A stretch of DNA of 64,000 nt from Microvirga sp052114605 (GTDB lineage Bacteria > Pseudomonadota > Alphaproteobacteria > Rhizobiales > Beijerinckiaceae), in contig NZ_JBFRFB010000002.1 in assembly GCF_052114605.1 (NCBI RefSeq), positions 124,001 to 188,000 on the forward strand. Direction: 5' to 3'. The position numbers were made by a program, and so were the translations under genes. Positions 33,126 through 41,948 of this stretch are shown here, in pieces. The notes beneath the pieces were generated by a model. That model was not told where the DNA came from and ran no database searches. It saw nothing but the letters and a program-made list of their open reading frames with translations. The number at the start of each line of letters is the position of its first letter. The first letter of the stretch is position 1.

Positions 33126-34247
33126 GTGGCGATCACCCGTGAACATGTGCTGCAGGCCTTGGCAACCGTGCCGGTCGATGCAACCGGAACGGACCTTGCC
33201 GCCTCGGGGCGCCTCTCCGACGTGCATATCGACGATGCGGGCCGGGTGATGTTCTCCATCGCCATCGATCCCTCCGAAGCAGCAGTCATGGAGCAGGTTC
33301 GCCAGGCGGCTGCCACCGCCGTGCAGGGACTGCCGGGCGTGAAGGGCGTCTTCGCCAGCCTGACGGCGGATCGGGCACCCGGCTCCGCTCCCGCGGCACC
33401 ACCCGCGCCGCAGCGCCCACGGGCCGCCGCGCAGCCCAGGAACCAGCGCATTCCCGGTGTGCAGCACGTGATCGCGGTCGCCTCCGGCAAGGGCGGCGTC
33501 GGCAAGTCGACCACCGCCTGCAACCTGGCGCTCGGCCTCGCGGCCCAAGGCCTGAAGGTCGGCATTCTCGATGCCGACATCTATGGCCCCTCCATGCCGA
33601 AGCTTTTGGGCATTCACGGCAAGCCCCGGCTTCTCGAGAACCGCATTCTCGAACCCATGGAGGCTTATGGCCTCAAGGTCATGTCCATCGGCTTCCTGGT
33701 GGAAGAGGAAGCGGCCATGATCTGGCGCGGCCCCATGGTGATGTCCGCAATCACGCAGATGCTGCGCGAGGTGGCCTGGGGCGATCTCGACGTGCTCGTG
33801 GTGGATATGCCGCCCGGCACGGGCGACGCCCAGCTCACCATGGCGCAGGCCACCCCCCTGGCTGGAGCCGTGATCGTCTCGACCCCCCAGGATCTCGCCC
33901 TCATCGATGCCCGTCGCGGCGTCTCGATGTTCAAGCGGGTGGAGATCCCGATTCTCGGCATCGTCGAAAACATGGCAACCTTCGTCTGCCCCCATTGCGG
34001 CCAGACCTCGCACATTTTCGGCCATGGCGGCGCGCGGTCGGAAGCCGAACGCCTGGGCGTCCCCTTCCTGGGCGAGGTCCCTCTCAACATGACGATCCGC
34101 GAATTATCGGATGCGGGCCGTCCCGTGGTCGCGGTCGAGCCCGATGGGCCTCACGCCAAAATTTACAAGAACATGGCGCAGCAGATCTGGGCCACCCTGT
34201 CTGGCGGGGCCGCTTCGCGGCCTGCCCCCCGCATCGTGATTGAGTAA
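33126..34247 (+). CDS. Mrp/NBP35-family P-loop ATPase, Fe-S cluster carrier
   Basis: A 373-residue Mrp/ApbC protein. An N-terminal MIP18-like domain (about 1-80) is joined by an alanine/proline-rich linker to a P-loop ATPase of the MinD/Mrp class: deviant Walker A SGKGGVGKST (120-129), then DADIYGPSMPK, VVDMPPGTGD, and the CPHC pair (about 289-292) that binds a bridging Fe-S cluster between two subunits. It would carry Fe-S clusters to apoproteins. GTG 33126 is used, with AGGAG at 33112-33116. It is followed by mobA and tusA on the same strand. Confidence 0.93.
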   Translation: MAITREHVLQALATVPVDATGTDLAASGRLSDVHIDDAGRVMFSIAIDPSEAAVMEQVRQAAATAVQGLPGVKGVFASLTADRAPGSAPAAPPAPQRPRAAAQPRNQRIPGVQHVIAVASGKGGVGKSTTACNLALGLAAQGLKVGILDADIYGPSMPKLLGIHGKPRLLENRILEPMEAYGLKVMSIGFLVEEEAAMIWRGPMVMSAITQMLREVAWGDLDVLVVDMPPGTGDAQLTMAQATPLAGAVIVSTPQDLALIDARRGVSMFKRVEIPILGIVENMATFVCPHCGQTSHIFGHGGARSEAERLGVPFLGEVPLNMTIRELSDAGRPVVAVEPDGPHAKIYKNMAQQIWATLSGGAASRPAPRIVIE

Positions 34248-34253
34248 GCCGCC

Positions 34254-34886
34254 ATGGTGCCCTACCCCGCCACCCTGGGCGCCATCCTCGGCGGCGGGCT
34301 GGCACGCCGCATGCACGGAGTCGATAAGGCTCTTCTTGAGTTGAACGGCCGCCCCCTGCTCTCTCATGTCTGCGAGCGGCTTGCACCTCAATGCGAGGGC
34401 GTGATTCTGAACGCGACCGGGGACCTGTCGCGGTTCGGAAACTTGGATTTGCCCCTCGTACCGGATTCGGTTTCCGGTCATCCGGGGCCCCTGGCGGGAA
34501 TCCTGGCCGCCCTCGAATGGACTGCCCTTCACCGTCCCTCCCTGGAATGGGTGGTCAGCGTTCCAGCAGATACCCCGTTCATCCCATCCGATCTCGTTCA
34601 GCGCCTGCACGGGGCACGGCAGGCTCAAGGCCAGCCTCTCGCCTGTGCTTCATCAGGCTCTCAGGACCATTTCGTAATTGGGCTATGGCCGGTCAGCCTG
34701 CGTCACGATCTCCAGCGGGCCCTCGTTGAGAAGGGCGTGTGCCGGGTGGAGGAGTGGGTGCGGCATCACGGAATGGCACGCGCAGAGTGGCCCGCCGCGC
34801 CGAGCGATCCATTCTTCAACATCAACACGCCGCAAGATCTGGCAAAGGCGCAGGGCCTGGTTGAGCCTGCCGCGATGCGCCGCTAA
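34254..34886 (+). CDS. mobA: Molybdenum cofactor guanylyltransferase
   Basis: A 210-residue MobA, which joins GMP to molybdopterin cofactor to give the MGD form used by DMSO-reductase family enzymes. The nucleotide-binding start is GAILGGGLARRMHGVDKALL (9-28), followed by the conserved GPLAGILAAL and the metal-site VPADTPFIP, ending with NINTPQDL. The length is normal. It starts six bases after mrp. An ATG with fair context supports the start. Confidence 0.92.
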   Translation: MVPYPATLGAILGGGLARRMHGVDKALLELNGRPLLSHVCERLAPQCEGVILNATGDLSRFGNLDLPLVPDSVSGHPGPLAGILAALEWTALHRPSLEWVVSVPADTPFIPSDLVQRLHGARQAQGQPLACASSGSQDHFVIGLWPVSLRHDLQRALVEKGVCRVEEWVRHHGMARAEWPAAPSDPFFNINTPQDLAKAQGLVEPAAMRR

Positions 34887-34914
34887 GAAGCTCATCGGAA
34901 GCCGGAGAATTGCA

Positions 34915-35136
34915 ATGGTGGAACTGGACCTTTCCGGCCTGAAATGCCCGCTGCCGGTGCTGCGCACGCGCAAAACACTCCTGACCCTAAAGCCTGGCGA
35001 TCAGCTTTGCGTGATCTGCACCGATCCTCTCGCTGGGATCGATCTACCCAACCTCATCCGCGAATTGGGCGATGACCTGCTCGAACAACGGCAGGACGGT
35101 AATGCGATTACCTTCGTGATCCGAAAAGCCCCATGA
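34915..35136 (+). CDS. TusA-family sulfurtransferase
   Basis: A 73-residue TusA/SirA-like protein with the family pattern LDLSGLKCPLPVLRTRK, in which C11 carries the persulfide and the CPLP motif is intact. TusA-like proteins pass sulfur to tRNA thiolation or molybdenum cofactor pathways. Its position after mobA, 29 bases away, agrees with a sulfur-transfer role connected to Moco. ATG 34915 has GGAGAA upstream. Confidence 0.9.
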   Translation: MVELDLSGLKCPLPVLRTRKTLLTLKPGDQLCVICTDPLAGIDLPNLIRELGDDLLEQRQDGNAITFVIRKAP

Positions 35137-35165
35137 AAAAGGCCCGGCATGAAGCCGGGCCTTCG
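35137..35165. terminator. Shared terminator of tusA and csbD
   Basis: Stem AAGGCCCGGC with GCCGGGCCTT around a short loop (about 35139-35163). The minus-strand side is followed by a good T-run (AAAAA at 35136-35140 on the plus strand), so it terminates csbD well; on the plus strand the T-run is weak. Confidence 0.75.
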
Positions 35166-35183
35166 TCAGAAAATCTAGGGTGA

Positions 35184-35360
35184 TCAGGAGCCTTTGCGCA
35201 GGCTGTCCTTTATGCCGCCGATGGTATTCTGGATGCGGCCTTCAGCCTTATCCATCTTGCCTTCGGTTTCCAGCTTGGAGTCGCCGATGGCCTTCCCGAC
35301 GCCTTCCTTCACGCGACCCTTAATGTTCTTCATGCTACCTTCGGTGCGATCGTTATCCAT
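35184..35360 (-). CDS. CsbD-family stress protein
   Basis: A 58-residue hydrophilic, Lys/Glu/Gly-rich CsbD-like protein: MDNDRTEGSMKNIKGRVKEG at the start, followed by a second KxxG-type unit (GKMDKAEGRIQNTIGGIKD). CsbD proteins are abundant and stress-induced, but without known activity. It starts at ATG 35360. An EcfG-like promoter about 37-61 bases upstream fits its stress role. It is convergent with tusA and divergent from the histidine kinase. Confidence 0.88.
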   Translation of the reverse strand: MDNDRTEGSMKNIKGRVKEGVGKAIGDSKLETEGKMDKAEGRIQNTIGGIKDSLRKGS

Positions 35361-35742
35361 GATAAATTCTCCAATAAATTGATATTCTGGAGTGAGAACG
35401 CAGGGCGTCACAGAAGGTTTCAAGCTTTGCCTTATCGTAAACCGGGATCGGATCAATCAATTGCCACTTCAATAAATGTTCAGAAGTTGAATTTTATGCT
35501 GAATAAAATGCGCTTAAAACATTGCGGATACACCTTATTTTACAAGCGATCGATCCGATCCTTTATTGCACAGACAATCAAATAACTAAATTATGCAGGT
35601 AAATTCTCGCATCTATACGCAAATCAATAATCCCCAATAACATGCTCAGTTATTTCATTGCGCGCATGGACAACAGGCTTGGCTGCGCTAATTCGAGCAA
35701 TGGGGCAACAAATGTTATATAATTTTGGGGTTGAGAGTTTCT
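35361..35742. other. AT-rich intergenic region between csbD and the histidine kinase
   Basis: About 380 bases with low GC between divergent genes. It contains the csbD promoter element near its left end. I see no gene in the rest; the frames present lack ribosome sites and have codon use unlike their neighbours. Confidence 0.6.
35397..35421 (-). promoter_or_regulatory. EcfG-like promoter of csbD
   Basis: Read on the minus strand: GAAAC (35421-35417), 16-base spacer, CGTT (35400-35397). One mismatch to GGAAC in the -35 box. The -10 box lies about 37 bases ahead of the csbD start codon, a sensible leader length. Confidence 0.5.
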
Positions 35743-36522
35743 GTGTCCTCTGCACCAAAGGCTCCAAAGGAGCCAATCAAGACTGCGCGCGCGAAAGGCA
35801 GCCGGGACGTTTTGAAGCGAACCGCGCAGCCTCTCGACCGCATTGCGCTTCTCGCACATCAGCTCAGAACACCTCTTTCCGCCATCAACGCCCTTGCACA
35901 AGGCATCATGCGCCGTGCGGACAAGATGAGCCCGGAGGACGTGCGCGGCCGCGCGGAGAGGATCTGGCGGGCGAGCCTACGCCTGGACGAGCTGATCGAG
36001 ATGATCATGTCCTACACGCGCGCGAGTGCGGGAGGCATGCTGCTCAACCCCAGCGAGTTCAATCCTGAAAGCCTGATCCTGCGCGCTTGCCAGGAACAGG
36101 GCAGCCACGAGCCTGACCGCCCCTTCACCATCGACATTCAGGGTTTGCCCGATACGATCATCGGCGATCCGATCCTGCTGGAACAGGCTATCGTGATCAT
36201 CCTGTCCAATGCCATGAAATATTCGCCGCCAGACTGTCCGGTAAGGGCGACCGCCCGTGCAATGGAGGACGGCATCTCCATCGTCGTGAAGGACGAAGGC
36301 ATCGGCATTTCCGAATGGGACCTGCCCTTCCTGATGCAGCCCTTCTTCCGGGGCCGCAACGCCAAGCAACTTCCAGGCACGGGCTTGGGGCTCAGCCTCG
36401 CTTGGCACATTTTGAAGCTGCATGGAGGCGGCTTGCAGATTGAAAGTCAGGAAGGCAAAGGCGCCACCGTCACGATAACGATCCCTGAGAAGAACGTGAC
36501 GGGAGCCAACAGCGTCTTCTGA
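35743..36522 (+). CDS. Orphan cytoplasmic sensor histidine kinase
   Basis: About 259 residues comprising only a HisKA dimerisation domain and a HATPase_c domain. The phosphorylated histidine is H39 in HQLRTPLSA; the ATP-site boxes are N156 in SNAMKYSP, DEGIGI near 184-189 and GTGLGL near 213-218. There is no membrane helix, PAS or other input domain, so the signal must come from a partner protein. The start is uncertain: GTG 35743 follows GAGAG, while a TTG 18 bases upstream is also open. No response regulator gene is adjacent. It is convergent with the glycerate kinase gene. Confidence 0.85.
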   Translation: MSSAPKAPKEPIKTARAKGSRDVLKRTAQPLDRIALLAHQLRTPLSAINALAQGIMRRADKMSPEDVRGRAERIWRASLRLDELIEMIMSYTRASAGGMLLNPSEFNPESLILRACQEQGSHEPDRPFTIDIQGLPDTIIGDPILLEQAIVIILSNAMKYSPPDCPVRATARAMEDGISIVVKDEGIGISEWDLPFLMQPFFRGRNAKQLPGTGLGLSLAWHILKLHGGGLQIESQEGKGATVTITIPEKNVTGANSVF

Positions 36523-36524
36523 CG

Positions 36525-36546
36525 ATCCTCATGGGCGGATGAGGAT
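36525..36546. terminator. Hairpin at the convergent ends of the kinase genes
   Basis: Perfect stem ATCCTCAT (36525-36532) with ATGAGGAT (36539-36546), six-base loop. It sits across the end of the glycerate kinase gene, just beyond the histidine kinase stop. There is no T-tract, so termination strength is doubtful. Confidence 0.35.
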
Positions 36547-37782
36547 GCAACGGAAATCATTCACATTGGTCAGGGTCGGCCCTGTCACGATGAGCCGGTC
36601 GAGGGCGGCGAAAGCAGAATAGCCGTCGTTATTGGCAAGATGCGCATCGAGATCGATGCCCTTCTCGCGGGCGATGTCGAACATCGCGGCATCGAACCAC
36701 GCCCCGGCATTATCCTCCGATCCGTCGATTCCATCCGTATCGCAGGCGATTGCGGAGATCTTCGATTCATCACGAAGCTCCAGCGCCAATGCGAGCAGAA
36801 ACTCCACATTGCGTCCGCCGCGTCCGGAGCCGCGCACGGTCACCGTGGTTTCACCGCCGGAGAGCAGGACGCAAGGCGCCTTGACCGGCTCACCATACAT
36901 CATCGAGGAGCGCGCAATGCCAGCCATCACGCGGCCCGCTTCACGCGCCTCTCCTTCGATGGCATCACCGAGGATCAACGGCGTCAAGCCGAGTTCGCGC
37001 GCTTTCGCAGCAGCTGCATCGAGCGCCATCTTCGGCGTGGCCAGCATGTGAGCCTCACCGCCGGACGCCGCATCGTCGACGGCGTTCGCCTCGATGGCTT
37101 TCACCACATGCGCAGGAACATCGATATTGTACTTGCGCAGGATCGACAGGGCGGTCTGCGGATCGATGCGCTCCGGTATCGTCGGTCCGGAGCCGATGCT
37201 GGATGGATCGTCTCCCGGCACGTCCGAGATGAGATAGGTGACGATTTGAGCAGGTTTAACGGCCGCTGCAAGCCGCCCGCCCTTGATCGCGGAGAGCGAC
37301 TTGCGCACCAAATTCATCTCGCCGATCGGCGCGCCGGATTTCAGGAGCGCGCGATTGAGCGCCTGCTTGTCGGCGAATGTGATGCCCTCGGCAGGCAGCG
37401 ACAGAAGCGCCGATGCACCGCCGGAAATGAGGCAGACGACGAGATCGTCGGGGCCTGCTTCCCTGGCGAGTTCGAGAATGCGCCCTGCCGCCTGAAGCCC
37501 CGCTTCGTCCGGAACGGGATGTGCGGCCTCGACGATTTCGATGGATCGCGTCGGCACCGCATGCCCATAGCGCGTGACGACAAGACCCTCGCAGGCGCCG
37601 CCCGCCGCAGCCCACGCCTCTTCGAAGGCCGCCGCCATGCGAGCCGATGCCTTTCCGGCTCCCAGGACAATGGTTCGGCCCTTCGGCCGGGGCGGCAGGC
37701 GCCCGTCGAACTTCCCATCCGGCAGAGCCGAGCGGAGGGCTGCATCGAAGACGGCACGCAGAATCAAAGCATCGCTTGTCAT
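36529..37782 (-). CDS. Glycerate 2-kinase (MOFRL family)
   Basis: A 417-residue MOFRL-type glycerate kinase, which phosphorylates D-glycerate at C2 to feed 2-phosphoglycerate into glycolysis; close relatives were once annotated as hydroxypyruvate reductase TtuD. Family blocks seen are VLGAGKASARMA (about 40-51), CLISGGASALL, SDVPGDDPSSIGSGPT and, in the C-terminal MOFRL domain, LLSGGETTVTVRG and ACDTDGIDG. ATG 37782 is used; a TTG three codons upstream is possible. It is a single gene. Confidence 0.9.
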   Translation of the reverse strand: MTSDALILRAVFDAALRSALPDGKFDGRLPPRPKGRTIVLGAGKASARMAAAFEEAWAAAGGACEGLVVTRYGHAVPTRSIEIVEAAHPVPDEAGLQAAGRILELAREAGPDDLVVCLISGGASALLSLPAEGITFADKQALNRALLKSGAPIGEMNLVRKSLSAIKGGRLAAAVKPAQIVTYLISDVPGDDPSSIGSGPTIPERIDPQTALSILRKYNIDVPAHVVKAIEANAVDDAASGGEAHMLATPKMALDAAAAKARELGLTPLILGDAIEGEAREAGRVMAGIARSSMMYGEPVKAPCVLLSGGETTVTVRGSGRGGRNVEFLLALALELRDESKISAIACDTDGIDGSEDNAGAWFDAAMFDIAREKGIDLDAHLANNDGYSAFAALDRLIVTGPTLTNVNDFRCILIRP

Positions 37783-38015
37783 GCTGTCCAACTACGACAG
37801 AACCAGGCTCGGATCAGCAAAGATCGTCCCTCAAGACGGCCGCAAATCTGCTGAAAACGGCCCAGCTTCGGGAAAAATGTTGGAACATTCCATTCATTTA
37901 TGCTTGATGCTGCGCCCGATAACCTTTTAGTCGCCTAACGAATATCTGCGAAGGAACGCCTGCTCATGATCGAGATCGGCCGCTTAGCCCAAATCACCAT
38001 CCCAGGAGGCCCGGC

Positions 38016-38816
38016 ATGAACCCTCTGGCTCAGTTGCCGCTTGAGAAGGCTCGCTCGGTTCGCGTGATCCTGACCGATATCGACGACACGATCACATCCG
38101 AGGGCATGCTGACGGCCTCGGCCTATGCCGCCCTGGAGAACCTGCAGTGCGCCGGCTTTCTTGTGATCCCGGTGACGGGGCGCCCCGCCGGCTGGTGCGA
38201 TCACATCGCCCGCATGTGGCCGGTCGATGCCATCGTCGGAGAAAACGGCGCCTTTTATTTCCGCTACGACCGTGAGCGGAAAAAGATGCATCAGCATTTC
38301 TGGGCGAAACCTGAGGAACTGAAAGGCAACCGCGCCAAGCTCGATGCCATCGAGAAGGACGTCCTGTCATCCGTGCCGGGATCGGCCCTCGCCAGCGACC
38401 AGGCCTATCGTGTCGCCGATCTCGCCATCGATTTCTGCGAGGACGTTCCAGCTTTGCCAGAATCGGAAGTCGACAGGATCGTGTCCATCTTCGAACGCCA
38501 CGGTGCGCAGGCGAAAGTCAGCTCCATTCACGTGAACGGATGGTTTGGCGACTACAACAAGCTCAGCATGGCCAAGACGCTGCTTGCCGAAGTGTTCGGA
38601 CTGAGTTGGGAGCAGGCGAAGGAATGCGTGATTTACGCAGGCGACTCGCCCAACGACGAACCCATGTTCGAGGCTTTCCCTCTCAGCGTCGGCGTCGCCA
38701 ACATTCACGCCTTCGAACACCGTTTGAAGCATAAGCCGGCCTATATCGCCAAAGGCCATTCCGGCGATGGCTTTGCCGAACTGGCGGAGCTTCTGCTGAG
38801 CGCACGTCAGCGCTGA
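38016..38816 (+). CDS. HAD-IIB family hydrolase (sugar phosphatase type)
   Basis: A 266-residue HAD phosphatase with a type IIB cap. Motif I is LTDIDDTITSEG with the nucleophile D21 and D23, motif II VIPVTGR, and motif IV GDSPNDEPMF near 209-218. Relatives act on sucrose phosphate, mannosyl-3-phosphoglycerate or phosphosugars; the substrate here is not clear. AGGAGG stands about eight bases before ATG 38016. A bidirectional terminator separates it from gabD. Confidence 0.87.
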   Translation: MNPLAQLPLEKARSVRVILTDIDDTITSEGMLTASAYAALENLQCAGFLVIPVTGRPAGWCDHIARMWPVDAIVGENGAFYFRYDRERKKMHQHFWAKPEELKGNRAKLDAIEKDVLSSVPGSALASDQAYRVADLAIDFCEDVPALPESEVDRIVSIFERHGAQAKVSSIHVNGWFGDYNKLSMAKTLLAEVFGLSWEQAKECVIYAGDSPNDEPMFEAFPLSVGVANIHAFEHRLKHKPAYIAKGHSGDGFAELAELLLSARQR

Positions 38817-38839
38817 ACATTCCGATCGGCCTGCACATC

Positions 38840-38878
38840 GAAAACCCTGTTCGGCCTGGACCGAGCAGGGTTTTCTTT
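38840..38878. terminator. Bidirectional terminator between the HAD gene and gabD
   Basis: Arms AAAACCCTGTTCGG and CCGAGCAGGGTTTT (one G-T wobble) around a six-base loop, with T-rich sequence on both strands after the stem. It serves both convergent genes. Confidence 0.85.
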
Positions 38879-38887
38879 ACTTCCGCG

Positions 38888-40372
38888 TTACAGTCCCGAG
38901 AGCGCGACGTATTTGATCTCGAGGAAGCCCTCGATGCCGTACTTGGAGCCCTCGCGGCCCAAGCCCGACTGTTTCACACCCCCGAACGGCGCCATCTCAT
39001 TGGCAAGCGCTGCCGTGTTCACGCCCACCATCCCGCTCTCCAGCGCCTCGGCCACGCGCCAAACACGCGCCATGTCCCGCGCATAGAAGTACGATGCCAG
39101 CCCGAACTCCGTGTCGTTCGCCATCGCGATCACATCCGCCTCATTCTTGAACGTGATGATCGGAGCCAACGGCGCGAACGTCTCCTCCTTCGTCACCTTC
39201 ATCGCTTGCGTGATCCCCGTCATCACCGTGGGCTCGAAGAACGTGCCGCCGAGGCTGGAGCGCTTGCCGCCCAGCACCAGCTTGCCGCCCTTCTCGAGCG
39301 CGTCGGCCACATGCTCCTCAACCTTGGCCACCGCGCGGTCATCGATCAGCGGCCCCATTGCGACGCCTGCCTCCGTGCCCCGGCCGAGCTTGAGGCCTCC
39401 GGCCTTGGCCGCGAACTTCTCGGCAAAGGCCTCCGCCACGCTCTCCTGCACATAGATGCGGTTGGCGCACACGCAGGTCTGTCCGGCATTGCGGAACTTC
39501 GAGGCCAGCGCGCCTTCGACCGCCGCATCGAGATCGGCATCGTCGAACACGATGAAGGGCGCATTGCCGCCCAACTCCAGCGACAACCGCTTGATGCCGT
39601 CCGCGGCTTCGCGCATGAGCCAGCGGCCCACATTGGTTGAGCCGGTAAAGGTTATCTTGGCCACCTTCGGATTGCGGCAGAACTCCTCGCCGATAGGCTT
39701 GGCCTCGCCAGTGATGACCGAGAATGCGCCTTTGGGTACGCCGGCCCTCTCGGCCAGTACGGCCAAGGCGAACGCGGAGAGCGGAGTTTGAGCTGCGGGC
39801 TTGAGCACCATGGTGCAACCGGCGGCCAGCGCCGGGCCCACTTTACGCGTGATCATGCCATTGGGAAAGTTCCACGGCGTGATGGCGGCGCACACACCTA
39901 CCGGCTGCTTGAGGACCAAGATGCGCTGCCCTGGATTAGCGCCGGGAATGATGTCTCCGTCGATACGCTTGGCCTCTTCCGCGAACCACTCGATATAAGC
40001 AGCGTTGGAGATCACCTCGCCCTTGGCCTCGGCGAGGGGCTTGCCCTGCTCGGTGGTGAGGATGAGGGCGAGATCGTCGGCATTCTGGATAATGAGGTCG
40101 TACCAGACCTTGAGAATGGCGCTGCGCTCCTTGGCGGTGCGCTTGGCCCACTCCTTTTGCACCTCATGTGCCTTGTCGATGGCACGGCGGGCGATGTCGG
40201 GCCCGAGATCGGGCACATTTACGATGAGCGCACCATCGGCGGGGTCGGTCACGGCAATGGTCTTGCCGTCAGGAGCATCGATCCACTCGCCGGCGACATA
40301 AGCCTGCGACACAAGCAGAGACGGATCCTTCAAGTCCGGGATGCGATGGGACGGCGCGGCATGGACGGTCAT
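38888..40372 (-). CDS. gabD: NAD(P)-dependent succinate-semialdehyde dehydrogenase
   Basis: A 494-residue aldehyde dehydrogenase. The catalytic glutamate is E266 in LELGGNAPF and the nucleophile C300 in NAGQTCVCANR. The second cysteine two residues later and the ITPWNFPNGMITRK block (cofactor site) fit the GabD/succinate-semialdehyde group. It would oxidise succinate semialdehyde to succinate; related short-chain semialdehydes are possible. It is divergent from a Liv-type transporter operon that ends with a GMC alcohol oxidase, so it may act on an aldehyde produced by that pathway. Confidence 0.88.
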   Translation of the reverse strand: MTVHAAPSHRIPDLKDPSLLVSQAYVAGEWIDAPDGKTIAVTDPADGALIVNVPDLGPDIARRAIDKAHEVQKEWAKRTAKERSAILKVWYDLIIQNADDLALILTTEQGKPLAEAKGEVISNAAYIEWFAEEAKRIDGDIIPGANPGQRILVLKQPVGVCAAITPWNFPNGMITRKVGPALAAGCTMVLKPAAQTPLSAFALAVLAERAGVPKGAFSVITGEAKPIGEEFCRNPKVAKITFTGSTNVGRWLMREAADGIKRLSLELGGNAPFIVFDDADLDAAVEGALASKFRNAGQTCVCANRIYVQESVAEAFAEKFAAKAGGLKLGRGTEAGVAMGPLIDDRAVAKVEEHVADALEKGGKLVLGGKRSSLGGTFFEPTVMTGITQAMKVTKEETFAPLAPIITFKNEADVIAMANDTEFGLASYFYARDMARVWRVAEALESGMVGVNTAALANEMAPFGGVKQSGLGREGSKYGIEGFLEIKYVALSGL

Positions 40373-40668
40373 CGGGCTTCACTCCAACCTGTGCGATAGG
40401 GGATTTTCAAGCCAGATATAGGTTCTCATCTGCACCATGTGAACCACCCTGCGCGCCGGTCAGGAATGCCGTCCGGGCGGGATGAGCCCAAGGATTAGGC
40501 AAAGACGATACTCCTTTGAGAATATTTGCGACTTAAGGATGAAACGCCATCGCATTGCTAAGACCGAAACGCCCGTTACCTTCTCTTGACCGTCCATTTT
40601 GGTGGTTTCACCATGCGGCTCAACACAAGGCAGGACCAACCTCGCCTCGATCCATGAAGGGAAGAAAG
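40373..40668. other. Intergenic region between gabD and the Liv operon
   Basis: About 296 bases holding the divergent promoters of gabD and the transporter operon. I see no gene and no convincing operator palindrome. A TTGACC box near 40582 could be part of a sigma-70 promoter for the transporter, but its -10 partner is unclear. Confidence 0.5.
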
Positions 40669-41877
40669 ATGCAAGTCCTCAAGCCACTTTTATTTGCCCT
40701 AAGCTGCACCGTAGCGGCGTCGTCGGCCTTTGCGCAGCAGGCCTCTGACGGCGTGGTGAAGATCGGCATCCTGAATGACCAATCCGGCGTTTATGCCGAT
40801 TTCGGCGGCAAGTCCTCGGTTGAAGCAGCCCGCATGGCGGTTCAGGATTACGGCGGCAAGGTCCTTGGTGTTCCGGTCGAGATCGTCAGCGCCGACCATC
40901 AGAACAAGCCCGACGTAGCCTCCAGCATCGCCCGTCAATGGTATGACACGGACAAGGTCGATGCCATCATGGAGCTGACCACATCCTCCGTCGCGCTCGC
41001 TGTGCAGGGCCTGTCGAAGGACAAGAAGAAAATCACCATGACCACCGGTGCGGCGACAACCGACCTCACCGGCAAGCAGTGCTCGCCTTACGGGTTCCAC
41101 TGGGCCTATGACACGCATGCGCTCGCGGTCGGCACCGGCGGCGCATTGGTGGAGAACGGCGGCAACAAGTGGTTCTTCCTCACTGCGGATTATGCCTTCG
41201 GTTACTCGCTTGAGGATCAGACCTCCAAGTTCGTGAAGTCGAAGGGCGGTCAGGTCGTCGGCTCCGTGCGCCACCCGCTGGCAGCCACCGACTATTCGTC
41301 CTTCCTGCTGCAGGCCCAGAGCTCCGGCGCGAACGTGATCGGCTTGGCGAATGCCGGCCTCGATACCGCGAATGCCATCAAACAGGCTGCCGAGTTCGGC
41401 ATCACCCAGGGCGGCACGCGCCTTGCGGCTCTGCTCTTCACGCTGGCGGAAGTGAAAGGTCTCGGCCTCAAAGCAGCGCAGGGCCTGACGCTGACGGAAG
41501 GCTGGTACTGGGACCAAAGCGACGAGAACCGCGCCTTCGCCAAGCGCTTCCAGGAAAAGACCGGCCGCATGCCCAACATGATCCACATGGGCACCTATTC
41601 GACTGTGCTGCAATATCTGAAAGCCGTCGAGAAGGCCGGAACGGACGCGACCGAGCCAGTGGCGAAGCTGCTTCACGAGATGCCGGTGAACGACATCTTC
41701 GCCAAGAGCGGCAAGGTTCTGCCCAACGGCCGCATGGTCTACGACATGTATCTCTTCCAGGTGAAGAAGCCTGAAGAGAGCAAGGGCGAGTGGGACATGT
41801 ACAAGCAGCTCGCCAAGGTGCCCGGCGATCAGGCTTACCTGAGCCTTGCCGACAGCGGCTGCCAGATCACACAGTAA
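40669..41877 (+). CDS. Branched-chain-type ABC transporter substrate-binding protein
   Basis: A 402-residue periplasmic binding protein with a signal peptide ending AFA (about residue 22) and the type I fold start KIGILNDQSGVYADFGGKSS. This long Liv-like group binds branched-chain amino acids, urea, aromatic acids or other small organic ligands. ATG 40669 follows GGGAAGAAAG; an ATG five codons upstream is possible. It heads an operon with two ATPases and two permeases, so the transporter is complete. The ligand is not evident; the following GMC oxidoreductase hints at an alcohol. Confidence 0.9.
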   Translation: MQVLKPLLFALSCTVAASSAFAQQASDGVVKIGILNDQSGVYADFGGKSSVEAARMAVQDYGGKVLGVPVEIVSADHQNKPDVASSIARQWYDTDKVDAIMELTTSSVALAVQGLSKDKKKITMTTGAATTDLTGKQCSPYGFHWAYDTHALAVGTGGALVENGGNKWFFLTADYAFGYSLEDQTSKFVKSKGGQVVGSVRHPLAATDYSSFLLQAQSSGANVIGLANAGLDTANAIKQAAEFGITQGGTRLAALLFTLAEVKGLGLKAAQGLTLTEGWYWDQSDENRAFAKRFQEKTGRMPNMIHMGTYSTVLQYLKAVEKAGTDATEPVAKLLHEMPVNDIFAKSGKVLPNGRMVYDMYLFQVKKPEESKGEWDMYKQLAKVPGDQAYLSLADSGCQITQ

Positions 41878-41948
41878 GCATCACGATTCGGGTGGGGATG
41901 CGTCCTGCATCCTCACCTCTTCTTTTGCACGAGGATGATGGCTGCCAT

